Assembly: GCA_014871385.1 (NCBI GenBank)
Contig: CM026426.1
Coordinates: forward strand, 49,897,263-49,961,262
Reading direction: 5' to 3'
DNA length: 64,000 bases
Source of the DNA: Ceratodon purpureus
Lineage: Eukaryota; Streptophyta; Bryopsida; Pseudoditrichales; Ditrichaceae
The position numbers were made by a program, and so were the translations under genes. The stretch's first letter is position 1. Each line of letters opens with the position of its first letter. Positions 34,290 to 46,300 of the stretch are shown piece after piece. The notes beneath the pieces are model-generated. The model worked only from the letters and a program-made list of their open reading frames with translations. It searched no databases and was not told where the DNA came from.

Positions 34290-34828
34290 GTGTCTAACCA
34301 CAGGAGTGACTCTCTAGCAAAAAGACTCTCTGTAGAACTGCCTCTTAGCTTAAATACCTATAACGTGCAACTATTTTGATAAACCCTAAGTTGATATATA
34401 TATTTTAAACCGCTTACATATTTACTACCTTCTTCACATTAAGATTACCAATAACCTCTCTATAATTGAAGTTAGGTTTAAAATATCAACCTTTAATTAT
34501 AAAGAAAAATCTAAGCATACTATATATTAAAAGATTTGAATCAAGCACTTCAATGCATGCTCCTTTTTATATTCATTGTTTTAAATGTAGATTTAAAATG
34601 ACGGCTTATAATCTTATAATACATCATAACAAATAGAATTTGCTCCATGAATCAAATTACTAAAGGAGAGTGATATAAATCTTACCTTGTAAACTTAGAC
34701 CTGCAAAAAGTTGCACTCTAATTAGTTAGCGCCGTCTCTCTTAAATCATACATTCGTTACGTAACAGAATGAATCATTACCTAGTCGTCCACATGGACAT
34801 TCCAACTTGAATAAAATGATCAACAGCG
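34290..34828. promoter_or_regulatory. Divergent promoter region of the MULE
   Basis: About 540 bp of AT-rich DNA separate the starts of the minus-strand methyltransferase-like gene and the plus-strand transposase. Both genes must be controlled from here. I could not pick single TATA boxes with confidence. Confidence 0.5.
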
Positions 34829-37800
34829 ATGCATCGTTCCTCTCACTTTGCTTTCGCGTACACTCACTCTTCTCCACTTTCCGCTAGTACGATTGAGTTG
34901 CCTGCGAACATGGGGATGGTCTGTCTGTATGCCCAAGGCATGGAAATCCCTCTTAGGTTTCGCGTAGATGACGATGGTCTAGCTACGGTGTCATCTCTTC
35001 GCCTGAGTCTCAGATTCCATTTCCGTGAGGATACCATCAGTATAGAGGAGGAGATCTTTGATGACGTTACTGCCGAGGTTACCTACACCCTCGGGCAACT
35101 TTCCATGAGAGATGAGAACAACATGTTGCAGTGGAGACTTTTCCCTGGATCCTATAGAGTCTATGGTCTTACTGATTCTCTGATGGCTGCATTCACTGAG
35201 ATCCTCACCCCCCGTCGCTCTTCTACTTGCACAATTCAGACTCCCTTACCTCGTGATGTCAAGGTCAAAGTCGAGCCTGGTATCGAGACTTCAGATGTAG
35301 AGAAACCTCCTCCGAGCGTCATATCTCTCTCTTCTGATGACGAAGTCAGTCCCGTGAAGTTGGTGCCTAAGGTCCACGCTAATGCTCCTCCTTCCAATGT
35401 CTCTCCTCCATTGTCCCAAGTCACAGTTAGCATTGTTCTCCATCTTAAAGAGATTGCTAAGACGCGTGGGTCAAAAAACATTTTGAAGAAGATAGACTAT
35501 TCCACTATTAGACACGAGAGAGTTGAGTACTTGCCTGCGAAGTTTGATGGTCCGGTTCTTTTTGAGTTGCCCCTAGCTGCTGGAGGATCCTCTAAGCTCG
35601 CCGCCAAGTTAATGCAGGGAATGGACAAACGATACGACGGACACTTGTGGACCAAGACCATCACAACAAACATCAAAAACGACTTTGGACTGTCTTTTCG
35701 AAGTTCCACCTGTGTCGGATGGCTGCGCTGCAGCAACAAAGAGTGTGAGTTCCTGAAGCCTGTTCCGAAGATCTTCGAGGTTAACGAGACCGAGTTTGAA
35801 GGGTGTACCCTCCAAGCTTTTCTTAAGGATCGGCCTCGTCCATCTGATTCCACGCTAGTGTGCAAGGTATGTAAAGAACCTCCATCATGTGTAGCTACAT
35901 GCGAGAACAAGATTTATTACGTAGTGGGCAAAGCAAAACAGACTAGAGCTTGTATTCACATAAGAACACATGATCATTAAGTGAAAGTTGGAGACTACAG
36001 AGACTCTAAAGCAGAGATTAGTAGCTTAATAGAAGAGCAGGTAGAGATGAACAACAAAGCAATGAAGAGCGCCGTTGTCTTGGAGGCGAGCAAACTCCTC
36101 ATCAGGAGCTACCTGCTACAGCCCGAGGATGCACCACCGAGGAAGCTGACAATGGAGGAGCTCATTCTTGTTCTTGATCGATGCAAAGACATGGCATCAC
36201 CAAACATCCGCAACAAAGTCGCTACCTTCAAAAGATACAGTAGATACGGAATCATGGACAGTATCACCAAGCTCCGTGGAAACAGTCTCTGGGCGTACGT
36301 CCAGGAGAATACGTTTCCTGGTCAGGGAGCTATGCGTGACAAAGTCTTCGTCTTCAAGATGTCGGAGGTCGGGCCGGGAAGTGGTGTCGACTTGGTCAGC
36401 CGAATGCAAGCTGGTGGAGATTTGGAGATCGCATGGATCATGTTCGACCATATAAAACGCGTCAAAGATTGGTCGACGATGGCGTGCCATGTGTACGACG
36501 CCCCCTATTGCCGCGTGATGACAATCGCGAGTTGCGACATGCAGTCCGAGGACACGGAGGCCCGGCTCGTCTTCTAGAAAAACTTGAACCTGGTTATGGA
36601 GAAAAATGGCGTTGCAGCGCCAAACTTCAAGGGGTTCATGGCGGATAACGCACAGGCAAATTGGAATGAAGTGCAAATCCTATACGGCAATGGCAACAAA
36701 GAGAGCCAATGGAGGACCGTGAGAGGTCGTGCTTGTTCCACTGGACACAGAACATGGTGGCGTATACGCAGAAGCACTTCCCCAAAGAACTCTGGGAACA
36801 GCACAAGAAGATGTGTACTCATTACAAGAATGCGACCAGCATCGCAGAGGCGGAAACTCTATACCACGCGTTGCGAGCATGGTGGGCATCCACCAGGGTC
36901 GTTCGCGAGAGCGGACTCATCACATTGGATTAGTGGCTGTCATTCCGGCACCACCGCTTCCGCCAGTGGGGGGGATTCATGACCACGGTATGATTTGTGC
37001 ACTCTGTTTTGCTGTTTTTGATACTAGTTTCCTAGCCCTAACCTACAAAACTCTAATCAGTGAATCTAACGGCACCTACTGTCTAAAGTGCAGAAATTCA
37101 CGGATGAAGAACTTACAGAGATGCCGACCTGTAACCTCGCCGAAATAGTTCATAACAAGTGGCTTCAAGCTTCAGGAAACAACAGGAACGACCTCTACGT
37201 TGCTACCGTGGACGATTTTGTTCAGGCTTTTCTACAAGTTGTCCACTACTACCAGTTCCTCAATAGTGACGTCGGCGGAACAGGACCATCGAAGAAGGAA
37301 CTGAGGCTCCGGATGGCGGAACGCAACGCGAAGAAATGGAGAAATCCTACACTGCTCGAAGACCCCATGCTCGATATGCCAGACGCGGATGAATTCTGCA
37401 CCCGTCAGCCTATCATGCCAAGAGCGGAAGTGTTTGGTTCACAGAAGCAAAAAGCCGACGTCCCCATCGGAGCTGGAAAGGAGTCTCATCGCCCGGACAA
37501 GACAAACTTTTCACGCCCAAGAGGCCCAAGACGTGACGTCAGGGCTCGCCCTATGCAGATGCCTGTCATTGTGGAAGACGACTCCGAACACGACCCCGAG
37601 GTAGAAGGTACCCAATCTCCTGCCTAGGTAGTTGATTCCCCTTTACCTTCACCTGTGAACAAGGGCGGCATTGCCAGGTCAACGCGGTTGAAGAAACTAA
37701 GGTCGACGTGAAGGAGTGGCACATTTTGAGACTTCACAAACTTTCTACGAAGTGCTGCTGGGCCCAAAGAGTTGAAACGAAAAAGAAGTGCACTGAGAGA

Positions 37801-38586
37801 ATTGTCAGGGGGCCCCATTGCACAGCTGCACCGACCTACACTGGGCTTTGCACTAACTACTGCAGGAACACAGTCGAGAAGACAGAGTTCTTCTTCTGCT
37901 CCGATGATATTGAGCGCTGCGTGAAAGGCTCTAAGCGGAAGTGGGTAGCACACTACTCAAAGGACCAGGAATTCCCCTCCATTCCAGAGGTGTGGCCAGT
38001 GAAACTTGGTACTAACCTAAAACTCACTGAGATTCTTGCCCTCGAAGCAGCGGGCTTTCAACTTCCGCCGAAGAAACCGGTCTCCCCAAGACGCCTGTTC
38101 TCTTCTGCCCCGCCCCCTGCAAATCTCAGCTCGGTGCCAGTCCCTGCAGACGCTGGCCGCTAACCAGTCAAGAGAGACGGCAAGATGGTGAAGCGCACTG
38201 CCACTCGTCCCAATCCGGCGCAACGACTCTCCATAGGCTCCTCCGAGTCTCTCAAAGCGCGCCTCCGTTCCGTCACCATGATACCTGAGCCGGGCCACGG
38301 TTGCATCATTGGGCTGGACTCGGACGTCGCTCCATAGATCACACGGTAGCAGATTACCATCAGTTCTTACCCTGGTTGCACTTGCCCAGCATTCAAGAAG
38401 ACGATGACTACGTTCCGTGGCAAGACTCAGTTCACATATTGTAAGCACCTTTACTACATATTCTTGAAGGTCTGCAACCGTGATCCCGAAGCCGAGCTTT
38501 TCATCCATGCGCCTACCTTCAGCTTCAACGAGGTCAAGCTACTCTTAGAGAGTGGAATCTTGCGTCACTCCTTGGCGAAGAAGTAG
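34829..38586 (+). pseudogene. Mutator-like transposase with SWIM zinc finger
   Basis: ATG at 34829. A beta-rich N-terminal part and a Ser/Pro linker lead to a MULE DNA-binding-like block (GHLWTKTITTNIKNDFGL, CIHIRTHDH). TAA at 35978 interrupts the frame, which then continues to 36577 (TAG where Trp is expected in RLVF_KNL). The DDE catalytic core shows IMFDHIK and FMADNAQANWNE; after a frameshift near 36700, CLFHWTQNMVAY and RAWWAS, with TAG 36931 (Gln). An intron is likely at about 36990-37087. The next exon has NLAEIVHNKWLQASG, carrying the third acidic residue. After 37627 (TAG) and a frame change, a Cys-rich segment follows, then after TAA 38161, TAG 38336 and TAG 38348 the SWIM finger GCTCPAF...YCKHLYYIF (CxC..CxH), ending at TAG 38586. 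SWIM fingers are typical of MuDR-type transposases. Strong family call; broken copy. Confidence 0.85.
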
Positions 38587-38837
38587 GTAGCCCTCCTACT
38601 TTAGAACTGCCATTTCCACAATGGCCATTTGTCACGGAGTGAATGATTTTAGTAATATACCATGTACTAAGTCCGCAACACGAAAGCTATATTGACTTTT
38701 TCATTATAAAGGCTTTGTCGTTCTCATTGATTGCATTCTATTTCAATACATTCTATCTTGAACAAGTGCACTATGTACCTCGTATCCCCTGACATGTACC
38801 CTTTCTTACAGCAAACATATACTTGTTATTAGATGTC

Positions 38838-39290
38838 TCACTCTTCGAACCTAACACGTTTAGGGTTGCCCACTACTCTATCAGCAGGACTGCCAGCCTC
38901 TGACTGTACTACAAGACAAACTACATTCGCGTTCACTTTCGTTCCCACACTTGGCAATTGTCCTTGGTATGAATGTTTCAGCAATGGCCCACCTCTCCGC
39001 CTCTGATTCACTAATTCCCTGGAATAGGTTCCCCTTGGGATCTTTCCAACCTTGGAGTATGCATGAGGTTGCAAAGGCACATCTGCGTCCCCCTCCAGCA
39101 CTATGATATAATCCAAATTTTCTGAACGTGGAGGGTCAGCTCTTACATCCGGTTGTACGTCAACATCCGTTGTCAAAGGACGCCCTTGGCTGTTGGCCAT
39201 CACCTCTTCTTCGTCCTCCACCTCAATATATGGTTGAAATGGACAAACATCGTCAGCAAGCGAAACAACAATATCTCTGACGTCTTCCAT
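38838..39290 (-). CDS. Small MULE-borne gene, unknown function
   Basis: A 150-codon frame from ATG 39290 to 38838, ending NPKRVRFEE, with no internal stop. Early residues are acidic (YIEVEDEEEVM); the later half is basic (REL VNQRRRGG region). No domain recognised and no membrane segment. It lies between the 3' end of the transposase and the right TIR, transcribed towards the transposase. Confidence 0.42.
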   Translation of the reverse strand: MEDVRDIVVSLADDVCPFQPYIEVEDEEEVMANSQGRPLTTDVDVQPDVRADPPRSENLDYIIVLEGDADVPLQPHAYSKVGKIPRGTYSRELVNQRRRGGPLLKHSYQGQLPSVGTKVNANVVCLVVQSEAGSPADRVVGNPKRVRFEE

Positions 39291-39490
39291 AGCCGCTGTC
39301 CCGCACTACGGAAAAGAGCTTCACAAAACACCAACACAAAAGAGGAAGAGACATTCCATAATCTTATCTTAAATATCCCTGAAGAATATGCTTGGCGGCC
39401 TTGAAAATCGGCTTTTCATTTATTTAAAAGTTGTCATCCTCCTAAAGTGAATGGAAAAGGATGAGGGTTGAGCAGAAGTCATTTAGCATT

Positions 39491-39491
39491 T

Positions 39492-39538
<47 letters not shown>

Positions 39539-39605
39539 ATAAAAGAAAAAAAAAAAAAAAAAAAAAAACATTTATAAAAAATGAAATTAAAAAAAAAAAA
39601 ATGAA
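39491..39605. repeat. Poly(A) tracts
   Basis: Long runs of A (about 39500-39536 and 39545-39568, then shorter ones) near the right end of the MULE, followed by 200 bp of A-rich DNA. They could be low-complexity DNA or the tail of a small retroelement; no body was recognised. Confidence 0.8.
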
Positions 39606-40049
39606 GAAAAGCAAAAATAAATGTTAAAGTTGAAAATAATATGAAGGAGATTAAGAAAATGAAAGAGAAAATTAAATGAAAGAGAATTATATGAAAGGAC
39701 TCTTTTGACCCCTTTAACAAGATAGATAGAATAAAGGAAGTTAATAAAAAATACAAGACAATTATAAAAAATAAAAAAAATAAAGAAAATTGAAAGGCAT
39801 GTAGACTATGGCGGATGAATTCTAGCAATGTTAAGAAAATGTTACGATATTAAATGTTACTTGATCCTTGTTCAGAGCTTCAATACCAATACATTTTAAG
39901 TAGTAATTTGCATATAAATGTGAGGGGATAAGGGGAATTAATGTATGCCTGAACTAGTTAGAAGGAGCTAGAGCATAGGAATTGGTGCATGTCAAAAAAT
40001 TAATCACCAAGAAAAGAGAAAACGAACTACAAATTCATTGAAAATACTG

Positions 40050-40232
40050 TAATTAGTCCACGGTTATAAGGTCAATTAAATTGCTAAAATAAGTAACTTT
40101 CCAAAAATATATGGAGAATATTCTTCTAATTTTAAATTATGTTTTTAGTATTAAAAAGTGCTATTTTTAGGTTCCGTCCCCCATTCTGTGCTCTCCGCTC
40201 TCCGCTCTCCGCTCACGTACAAGCTACGTCCA
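40050..40232 (-). repeat. Right terminal inverted repeat of the MULE
   Basis: Read inward from 40232: TGGACGTAGCTTGTACGTGA, then two extra GCGGAGA steps, then GAGAGCACAGAATGG. The GCGGAGA unit is present in more copies than at the left end. Confidence 0.7.
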
Positions 40233-40500
40233 GGCCTAGGCAAGCTCAATGGGAACCCCATCTTCGAGATCGGCCCCGCTTCTCCGAGTGGTTGGTGTTT
40301 GATGGCATCGAGATCGGCCCCGCTTCGTCGAGTGGTTGGTGTTTGATGGCATCGAGATGGGCCCCCTGGAGCCACGCTTCTCCGAGTGGTTGTTGTTTAC
40401 CTTCTCCTCCTTTGTTGCCCATGTGAGGGTCGCATTTCTGGCATTGTGGATGTGCCCAATACTTGTGCGACTCTTGCAATTCGTGTTTCCATCTTTGACC
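40233..40500 (+). pseudogene. Formamidase gene, 3' part, with a triplicated 44-bp block and an internal deletion
   Basis: After the right 9-bp duplication the frame resumes exactly where the left half stopped: GLGKLNGNPIFEIGP. Then a 44-bp exon segment occurs three times (listed separately), breaking the frame. The third copy runs into FSEWLL. The sequence then jumps to VYLLLLCCPCEGRISG and IVDVPNTCATLAI (about 40394-40490), which in the family lies some 30-40 residues further on. So the gene suffered both a local triplication and a deletion, presumably after it was inactivated by the MULE. Confidence 0.8.
40266..40395 (+). repeat. Three tandem copies of a 44-bp formamidase exon segment
   Basis: Copies start at 40266, 40310 and 40354 with GAGATCGGCCCC (GAGATGGGCCCC in the third). 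Copies 1 and 2 lack the TGGAGCCAC found in copy 3, which alone keeps the family reading EPRFSEW. A 44-bp unit shifts the frame at each copy. Confidence 0.88.
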
Positions 40501-42955
40501 ATGTATGCTTTGAATATCTGATACTTGAATAGATTTGATGTTTTATTCTTTTGGGTACTAAGGACTCAGACTTTGAATTAAGCAGTTTAGATATGCATGA
40601 AGAGTCGATGCAGCATTGAAATGATGGACTGACGGGGTTACTGATTTGAATTTGTTCTGCTGCTTAAGTAAATGGTTTTGAATGACATTGTTGCCCACAC
40701 AACACAGGCCCTTATGAGAATGACGACCTCAAGTGCTAAAGTATTCCGAATCAAGGACTCGTGCGTTCTCCATGACATCGGCAAGCTTTATAAGAGCAAC
40801 TTTTTGAAAAGTAATGCGACTACTCTCTAAGCGGTGTTCTTTTGCGTTTGTCGTCTCAGTTTGGTTAGATTCTTGGTTGCTCGGCTCTTGATGCATCACA
40901 TTTCTTTTTTCAGGTCTGGAAAACCATATATGTTATGGTAATCTGGTCACTCGAACGGATCAATTCATTTCTTTATCTATAATAAAATTCTATTTTTGGC
41001 ACATGAACTAATTCTGACGTATGTTCTGCATATTATGACGTCATTAAATAACAATGCATGACTTCATATTCCCCACTCTCAGTACGACACGTGTACGGCC
41101 ACAGGAAGGTCTGAATTTCTAATTTGAACGATGCAGAAAATACGTTTGATGATTTAATTTTTTGAAAAACAATCTTTGAACCAACGTGTGACGCCACGTG
41201 CAGACTGAATACAGGATGCTCTCACCAACCCTCATTAAGAAGTAGAGGACACCTGTAGCGTTGTACTGGATTTGATGTTAGTAGATTTCGAACTATGATA
41301 TGTCGCTCCCAAGAATCCCAACTGGTAGATCTAATAAGAGTGGAAACTTCAATTTCTTAGATCCGTCGAATCTACACTCCGAGAGGGCCCACGCCCCATC
41401 AGAGTCCCCGTCAAGAAGGACGCGATGACCTGGATGCCCCCATGGCGTCCTCGTTAGCAGTCGAGACGATGACATGGAATCCGTTGTGGCAGTGCAAACC
41501 CAATCAAGAGATATGTGTCCAGAATGTCCGCCAACAAGATGTCCGAATCAAGAGGACTTAAGAAGAGAAGTCTGTTAGATTTCTCTTCCTCAGACGTGTG
41601 TTTTCCTTGTAGTGTCTTAAATCGGACGGCTAGTAACACTAATTACCTATGTCTGTACCGCAAGTGAAATAGTTCAATCTGATGTCAGCTACGGAATACA
41701 TCGGACGGCGGAAAATGGATACATCGAACGGACCAAATCATCCATATTTGATGGACGAGAGGATCCACATCGGACGGCCAGCAGCAGACGTCTTGGGTAA
41801 CTCTCGGGCAGGGTCCGAAAACGGTATCTACCGTGCGGGCAGGACTGGTAAGGTAAGTGGGAGTGGTGAGTTACTCGCGAGGATCATACAGGGATGTAAC
41901 CGAGAACCACGTCGAAGTCCGTTGTCTCACCCGAGGATAAATAAGCGCGTGGTCCCATTTCAGAGACCCTCCATCTAGCTCGAGAGGTCCCCATCCAGCG
42001 CTTCCAGAGTGAAAATGTTACCTAGAGAATGACCACGTTTCCTGTAGTGCTCGATTTCAATTCTATGAGTATTCCCATCTTCTTTATATAAGCACAATTA
42101 GTCATACTATAGAAAACGTCCCCGTCCTATCAACGCACCCTTCGAAGGTCCACATGCCGAGCAGGCAAAGGAAGCAAGTACACACGTTGGTCTACTTTAC
42201 GCAATGGACACACGAGGTAGGTGCCTCCAAGAAATCTGCATACAAGTCCTTCGAAGAACCAGCTCTAACGATGGACGTTGACTAAACTGTTTTCCTTGTG
42301 TATACTAAACATCCGACATTCTATCCGTGAACAATTTTCCTTCCTTGTTAATTGCATAAGAAATTCCGTATTTTGGAAACTATTCAATATGAGAAAGTCG
42401 CCTTGTAAATTTTCCAAGACATTCATGAGCTGAAATACCATCCCATTTCTAATTAAATTAATGCTAGTATGCATTTATAGAAGATATTTTACACTTGTAA
42501 GAATTGATAACTAGATTGTGAGATTTGAATGTTACAATCCTACTTTTTTTTAATGAATATTTCTTTATATTATTTATTTATATTTAATAGGATGTAAGAT
42601 TTGTTTCTACTGTTTAAACATCTCCTCAAAATTATCAGAAGGAATGTTAATGAATATAGTTCAAGTACTTATTATGTTCTTCAAATTCTTTTATTGAAAG
42701 GAACTTTTCCAAAATTTGCCTCTACAATTCTGCTTGGTTTTTTTAATTTGGACTTTCTTCAGACTTATCACCATTTTCCTGTCATCATATTAATCTTCTG
42801 ATGTTTTCAAATTATTTAAAACAATTCAAGTCAAAGTCAAGAACTCCCTTTTAATTTTTTTCATTTATTTTTCCAATTGTAGGAGCTTCATTTGTAAAGT
42901 TTCATTCATGTAACGTAATAGCCCATAACAGATCTCCTTGAATTCACTATTTGTT
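40501..42955. other. Non-coding; no supported gene
   Basis: AT-rich with short weak frames. Near 40708-40830 an open stretch (MRMTTSSAKVFRIKDSC) follows an ACAG and could be an exon of something I do not recognise. About 41690-41780 resembles 24500-24590 (ACATCGAACGGACCAAATCAT against ACATCCGACGGACCCAAGCAT), probably a dispersed repeat. Confidence 0.45.
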
Positions 42956-42969
42956 TAACCACACCCAAT

Positions 42970-43257
42970 CCTAACCACACCCAATCCTCCATAGCTGTAC
43001 AAACTCCAAGGGGAGAGAGAGAGAGTGAGAGCCGCCAAGGCCTCACTCCTCACTACCCCCCCCCCCCCAAACCCTAGCTGTCACCCTCCAATCTGTCCAT
43101 TTTTCATCCAAGTCAATTTTTCATCCGACTGTCAAAACTTCATCCAAAACGCAGTAAATAGTGACTGGACAGTAACTAACTGTTGCACTGCTCCTGGCAG
43201 TTTACTGTTCCTGCTCCTAATTTACTCCTCCTCAGTGAAAGGCAAAAATCCCTTTAA
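42970..43257 (-). repeat. 3' LTR of the gypsy element, truncated
   Basis: About 290 bp matching the right half of the 607-bp LTR. The outer part is missing, and the inner border reads CCCTTTAATATT instead of CCCTTTAACA. Short indels (CTCCTCA near 43227) separate the two copies, so the insertion is not recent. Confidence 0.8.
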
Positions 43258-43389
43258 TATTATCCCCATATTAGTTTGCATGTGCCCTGAGATGCTCCGG
43301 CTTTTATGTAGTTAGCCACAAATAAAAAAGGAAATAAAAATTTAAAAGGAGTCTATTATTGGTCCTACCCTTACTCTCTAATCTAAATC

Positions 43390-46300
43390 CTAGCCACTAG
43401 CTGGTGTAGTCCTGGTGGCTGGCGCAGTGACTCCTCCTGGGGGCAAGTCAGACCCTGCAGATCCAGTTCGTAGTCCTGGTCCTCATCCTCCCTCTGCTGA
43501 AGTACCCACGTTGCTCCGGTCTCCGCTTAGTGGTGATACTGGTCTGGGTCCCCTTTCCGGCAATGAAGAGGCCGCTACTGGTCCCCCAACCTGCTCAAGG
43601 GAGGCTACGAGTTCCTCCACGGTACAATTGACCGCCTCCAGCTCGAGGCGAGAAATTCTATCCGTCCCCTCGGCCTGAACCTGTTCCGCATCGGACCACT
43701 ACCCAAATGAAGGGAATGCATCAAGGGGAGAGCACAATAAAGTGGACCACAAAGTGCAAAATGTGACCACTAACAAGTGAATATGAAGTGTGCTGTTTTT
43801 GAAGGCTCAAAGCTGATTTTGAGGATTTTGGTGTAGTTTTTGAGCATTTTAGTCACTTTCTAAGGTGTCATAAGGTATCTTACACACACCTTCATAAAAA
43901 GAACATCCTGAATTGAAACTAAATTTGACCACTTGTTCTAAATCATGAAAATGAACTTTTCCAAAATCTTGATTTCTTCATTTGGGGCCCTCTTTTGTCT
44001 TTAGGTGATGTTTTTTTCAATTTAAAAAACAATGTTCGGTTAAAAGAAAGTGACAAAAAGTATCGCGGAAAAGACCATCTTAAAAAGCATCCTTGCGATA
44101 CTTTTTGAACCCTAAATCAATCAATGAGTATATGAATTGACTATTTTAGAATACCTTTTAAACATACGGAGGACCCCACGAAATTAAAAGTGATTTCGGA
44201 CAAAACCCTAAACCATTTTGTTCACTTTTCCAAATGAGTCCATTCACTTTGCTTGAGTTCGACGTCCCCGTTTTCCATTGTGAACTCAATGTCCTCTCTC
44301 GCAACTTTGGGAAGTTGAAGAAGATCAAGTCTACTTTCCATATCCCAAACTCAATCTTGCATCGACATAACATAGATTCCACTTTCCCTAGTGTTTACAG
44401 AAGGGGCTGACATTGGTGAAAAGATAAGCACTTTTTTGGTTCACTTTATTGTGCTTCCCCCCATCAGCAAATCGCACCAGATATCTGTTATGTCGCTCCT
44501 GGTCCTCGGTATAGGCTCTGAGCTCTTCACAGACCTGCTTCTTTGTGGTAGACAGTAGGTGTCGTGATAGACACTTGATGGCTAGGGTGGCGCTGGTCTC
44601 CATAACCTCCAGTTGGCGACGAAGTTGTTGATTTTCCAGCGCCAACCTGTCATAATCTTGTAGTCGCGCGTTCGTCTGCAATTACAGATCCAATCTTTAC
44701 CTTCGCCTTTCTTCTACCTGCCCTCCGTGAGCTGCCCATCTCATCCGCTCCTTTTGTTGCTCCTCCGTGAACTCTGTGAGTTTGCGTTGAGTCTTGGCCC
44801 ACGTAGCCTTCAATGCGTCCAACTCCTGTCCCGCTACCTGTAACTCTGTCGTCGTTGCCCTGTTCCTCTCCTCCAGCTCCTGGTTGTGTCTGACGAGGTC
44901 CTTGTAGTTCGGCCTCTGCTCCCACTGCCGAGAGTGTAAATTCTTCTATCTCCCCGTTTCCTCCACCTAGTGCCGCATGTGGTCCATCAGCTGCTCCAAC
45001 CCTGTAGTCACTTCGGATTTCTCTACACCTGCTGCCGAGAATTCGCCTCCAAGGTTCCTCGGGGGTAGAGTTTCCGCCCCTTGAGTTTTCCCACCAGTCT
45101 GCCTCTGGTTGTCCTGGGTCAACTAAAGCCCCTGGTCGCCCTGTGATCCTGCCTCTGGGAGTTCATGTTGGAGATCCTCACCTCCAGTCTGAGACATTCT
45201 CATTGTGAGTAACGTCCTCGAGGCTTCCACTGGTGTCTCACCTATAGCTCGGTCCTGCTTTCTTTTTGGCCTGCCCCGCTTAGCTACCGGTGTCTTCCGG
45301 GGATCAGAAGTGATGGCGCCTCGTTCCACCTCTTCTGCCTCCCTGGGATCGAGAGACCCCGTTATACTGTCCCTGTACTTAGGTTTATGCTCTTGCCGTC
45401 GCAACCGCTTGAAAGTCACCCCTCGGCCAGGTTGGGTAGATGGTGATGACGAGTCCTGCCTCTTCCTCTTTTTCTTGTTGTTCTTCTTTCCTGAAGAAGA
45501 CGAAGATTGGTATTCTGCTCCCTTCGTCTGGTCTGGTCTTCCCCTGGTCAGCCGTCTTGGTCTGGTCCCCTTTGATCCTTCTCCGCTAATCAGGTCTGGT
45601 GGTAAGTCCCCCTTTAGTCTTGCGGATGTCAAGTCGGGCGGGATCTCACTACCGTCATCCACCTCCTCAGACTCCTGGTTTGGCTCTGGGTCAATGTACT
45701 CCTCGTGGTCAGAGTACAAGTTCTTCAACAAGGCGTCTATAAGCTCTGCTCCCTTGATCTCGCGGGTTGGGCTGGTATGGACTCGAATGAACATACGCCG
45801 AAGGGTGGATAAAATCAATGGAACTCAGTTGTGATCGCCCTTCTTCTCGGCCTGGTACATATTCTCGAGCAGCTCGTTGCTGGCGTAGTGGGACTTCTTC
45901 TTGACGCACATGATTTCCACTAGTGCCTTGATCCTGTCCTGGTACACCTCTTCAAACCCGTTGATTCTGGTCCCATCTGAAGTGTGATCTGCGCGGGTTA
46001 GTCCGAACATCCTCATGTACCTCGGGTTGAGCTCCCCACTGGCCTCCGGAATGGCTGCACTCCCTGTTCCCCTCAATCCAGAGAGCTTGCTGGATAGTCC
46101 AAGCAGTGATCTCAATCGGTATCCCTCTGACAGTTGCTCGTATCGGCGTAGTATAGTCCGTCTTCTCTCCCTTAATGTACTGAAATCCCTCCACAAAGTC
46201 CATGACCAATTCTGCCCTTGGCACTGGCCAGGAATATTTGTAAAAAACCCCTAGGCTCACCTTTTCTACCCATACGTCATCCTTTAAATCCTTCCATCCC

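Larger units (their letters stand above)
25768..40232. mobile_element. Large MULE (14.5 kb) with 9-bp TSD, inserted in a formamidase exon
   Basis: The 9-mer GGCCTAGGC stands at 25759-25767 and again at 40233-40241. Taking one copy out joins the two formamidase halves in frame. Nine bases is the Mutator-like target duplication. The termini are imperfect inverted repeats: GTATGTGAGCGAAGAGCGGA then GAGAGCACAGAATGG on the left, against GTACGTGAGCGGAGAGCGGA and the same GAGAGCACAGAATGG read inward from the right. Similarity reappears about 100 bp further in (CTTATAACCGTGGA-like). Inside are a SWIM-type transposase (34829-38586, plus), a divergent multi-exon ParB/methyltransferase-like gene (34289-27176, minus), a small plus-strand gene (26330-26893) and a small minus-strand gene (39290-38838). 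The bounds rest on sequence; membership of all four genes is inferred from position. Confidence 0.88.

Noticed and set aside
34829-35980. Reading this as a complete 383-residue host gene
   Set aside because: The same frame continues past the TAA into a MULE catalytic core and a SWIM finger, so it is the N-terminal part of a transposase.
39491-39605. Poly(A) tail of a retroposed gene
   Set aside because: No coding body or target duplication could be found next to it; low-complexity DNA is the simpler reading.
42970-43257. A separate unrelated retroelement at the left end of the gypsy element
   Set aside because: It matches the right half of the 5' LTR nearly base for base, in the same orientation, at the expected end.
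45205-45834. 209-codon plus-strand frame
   Set aside because: Antisense to the extra gypsy ORF, whose minus-strand frame joins recognisable blocks on both sides.
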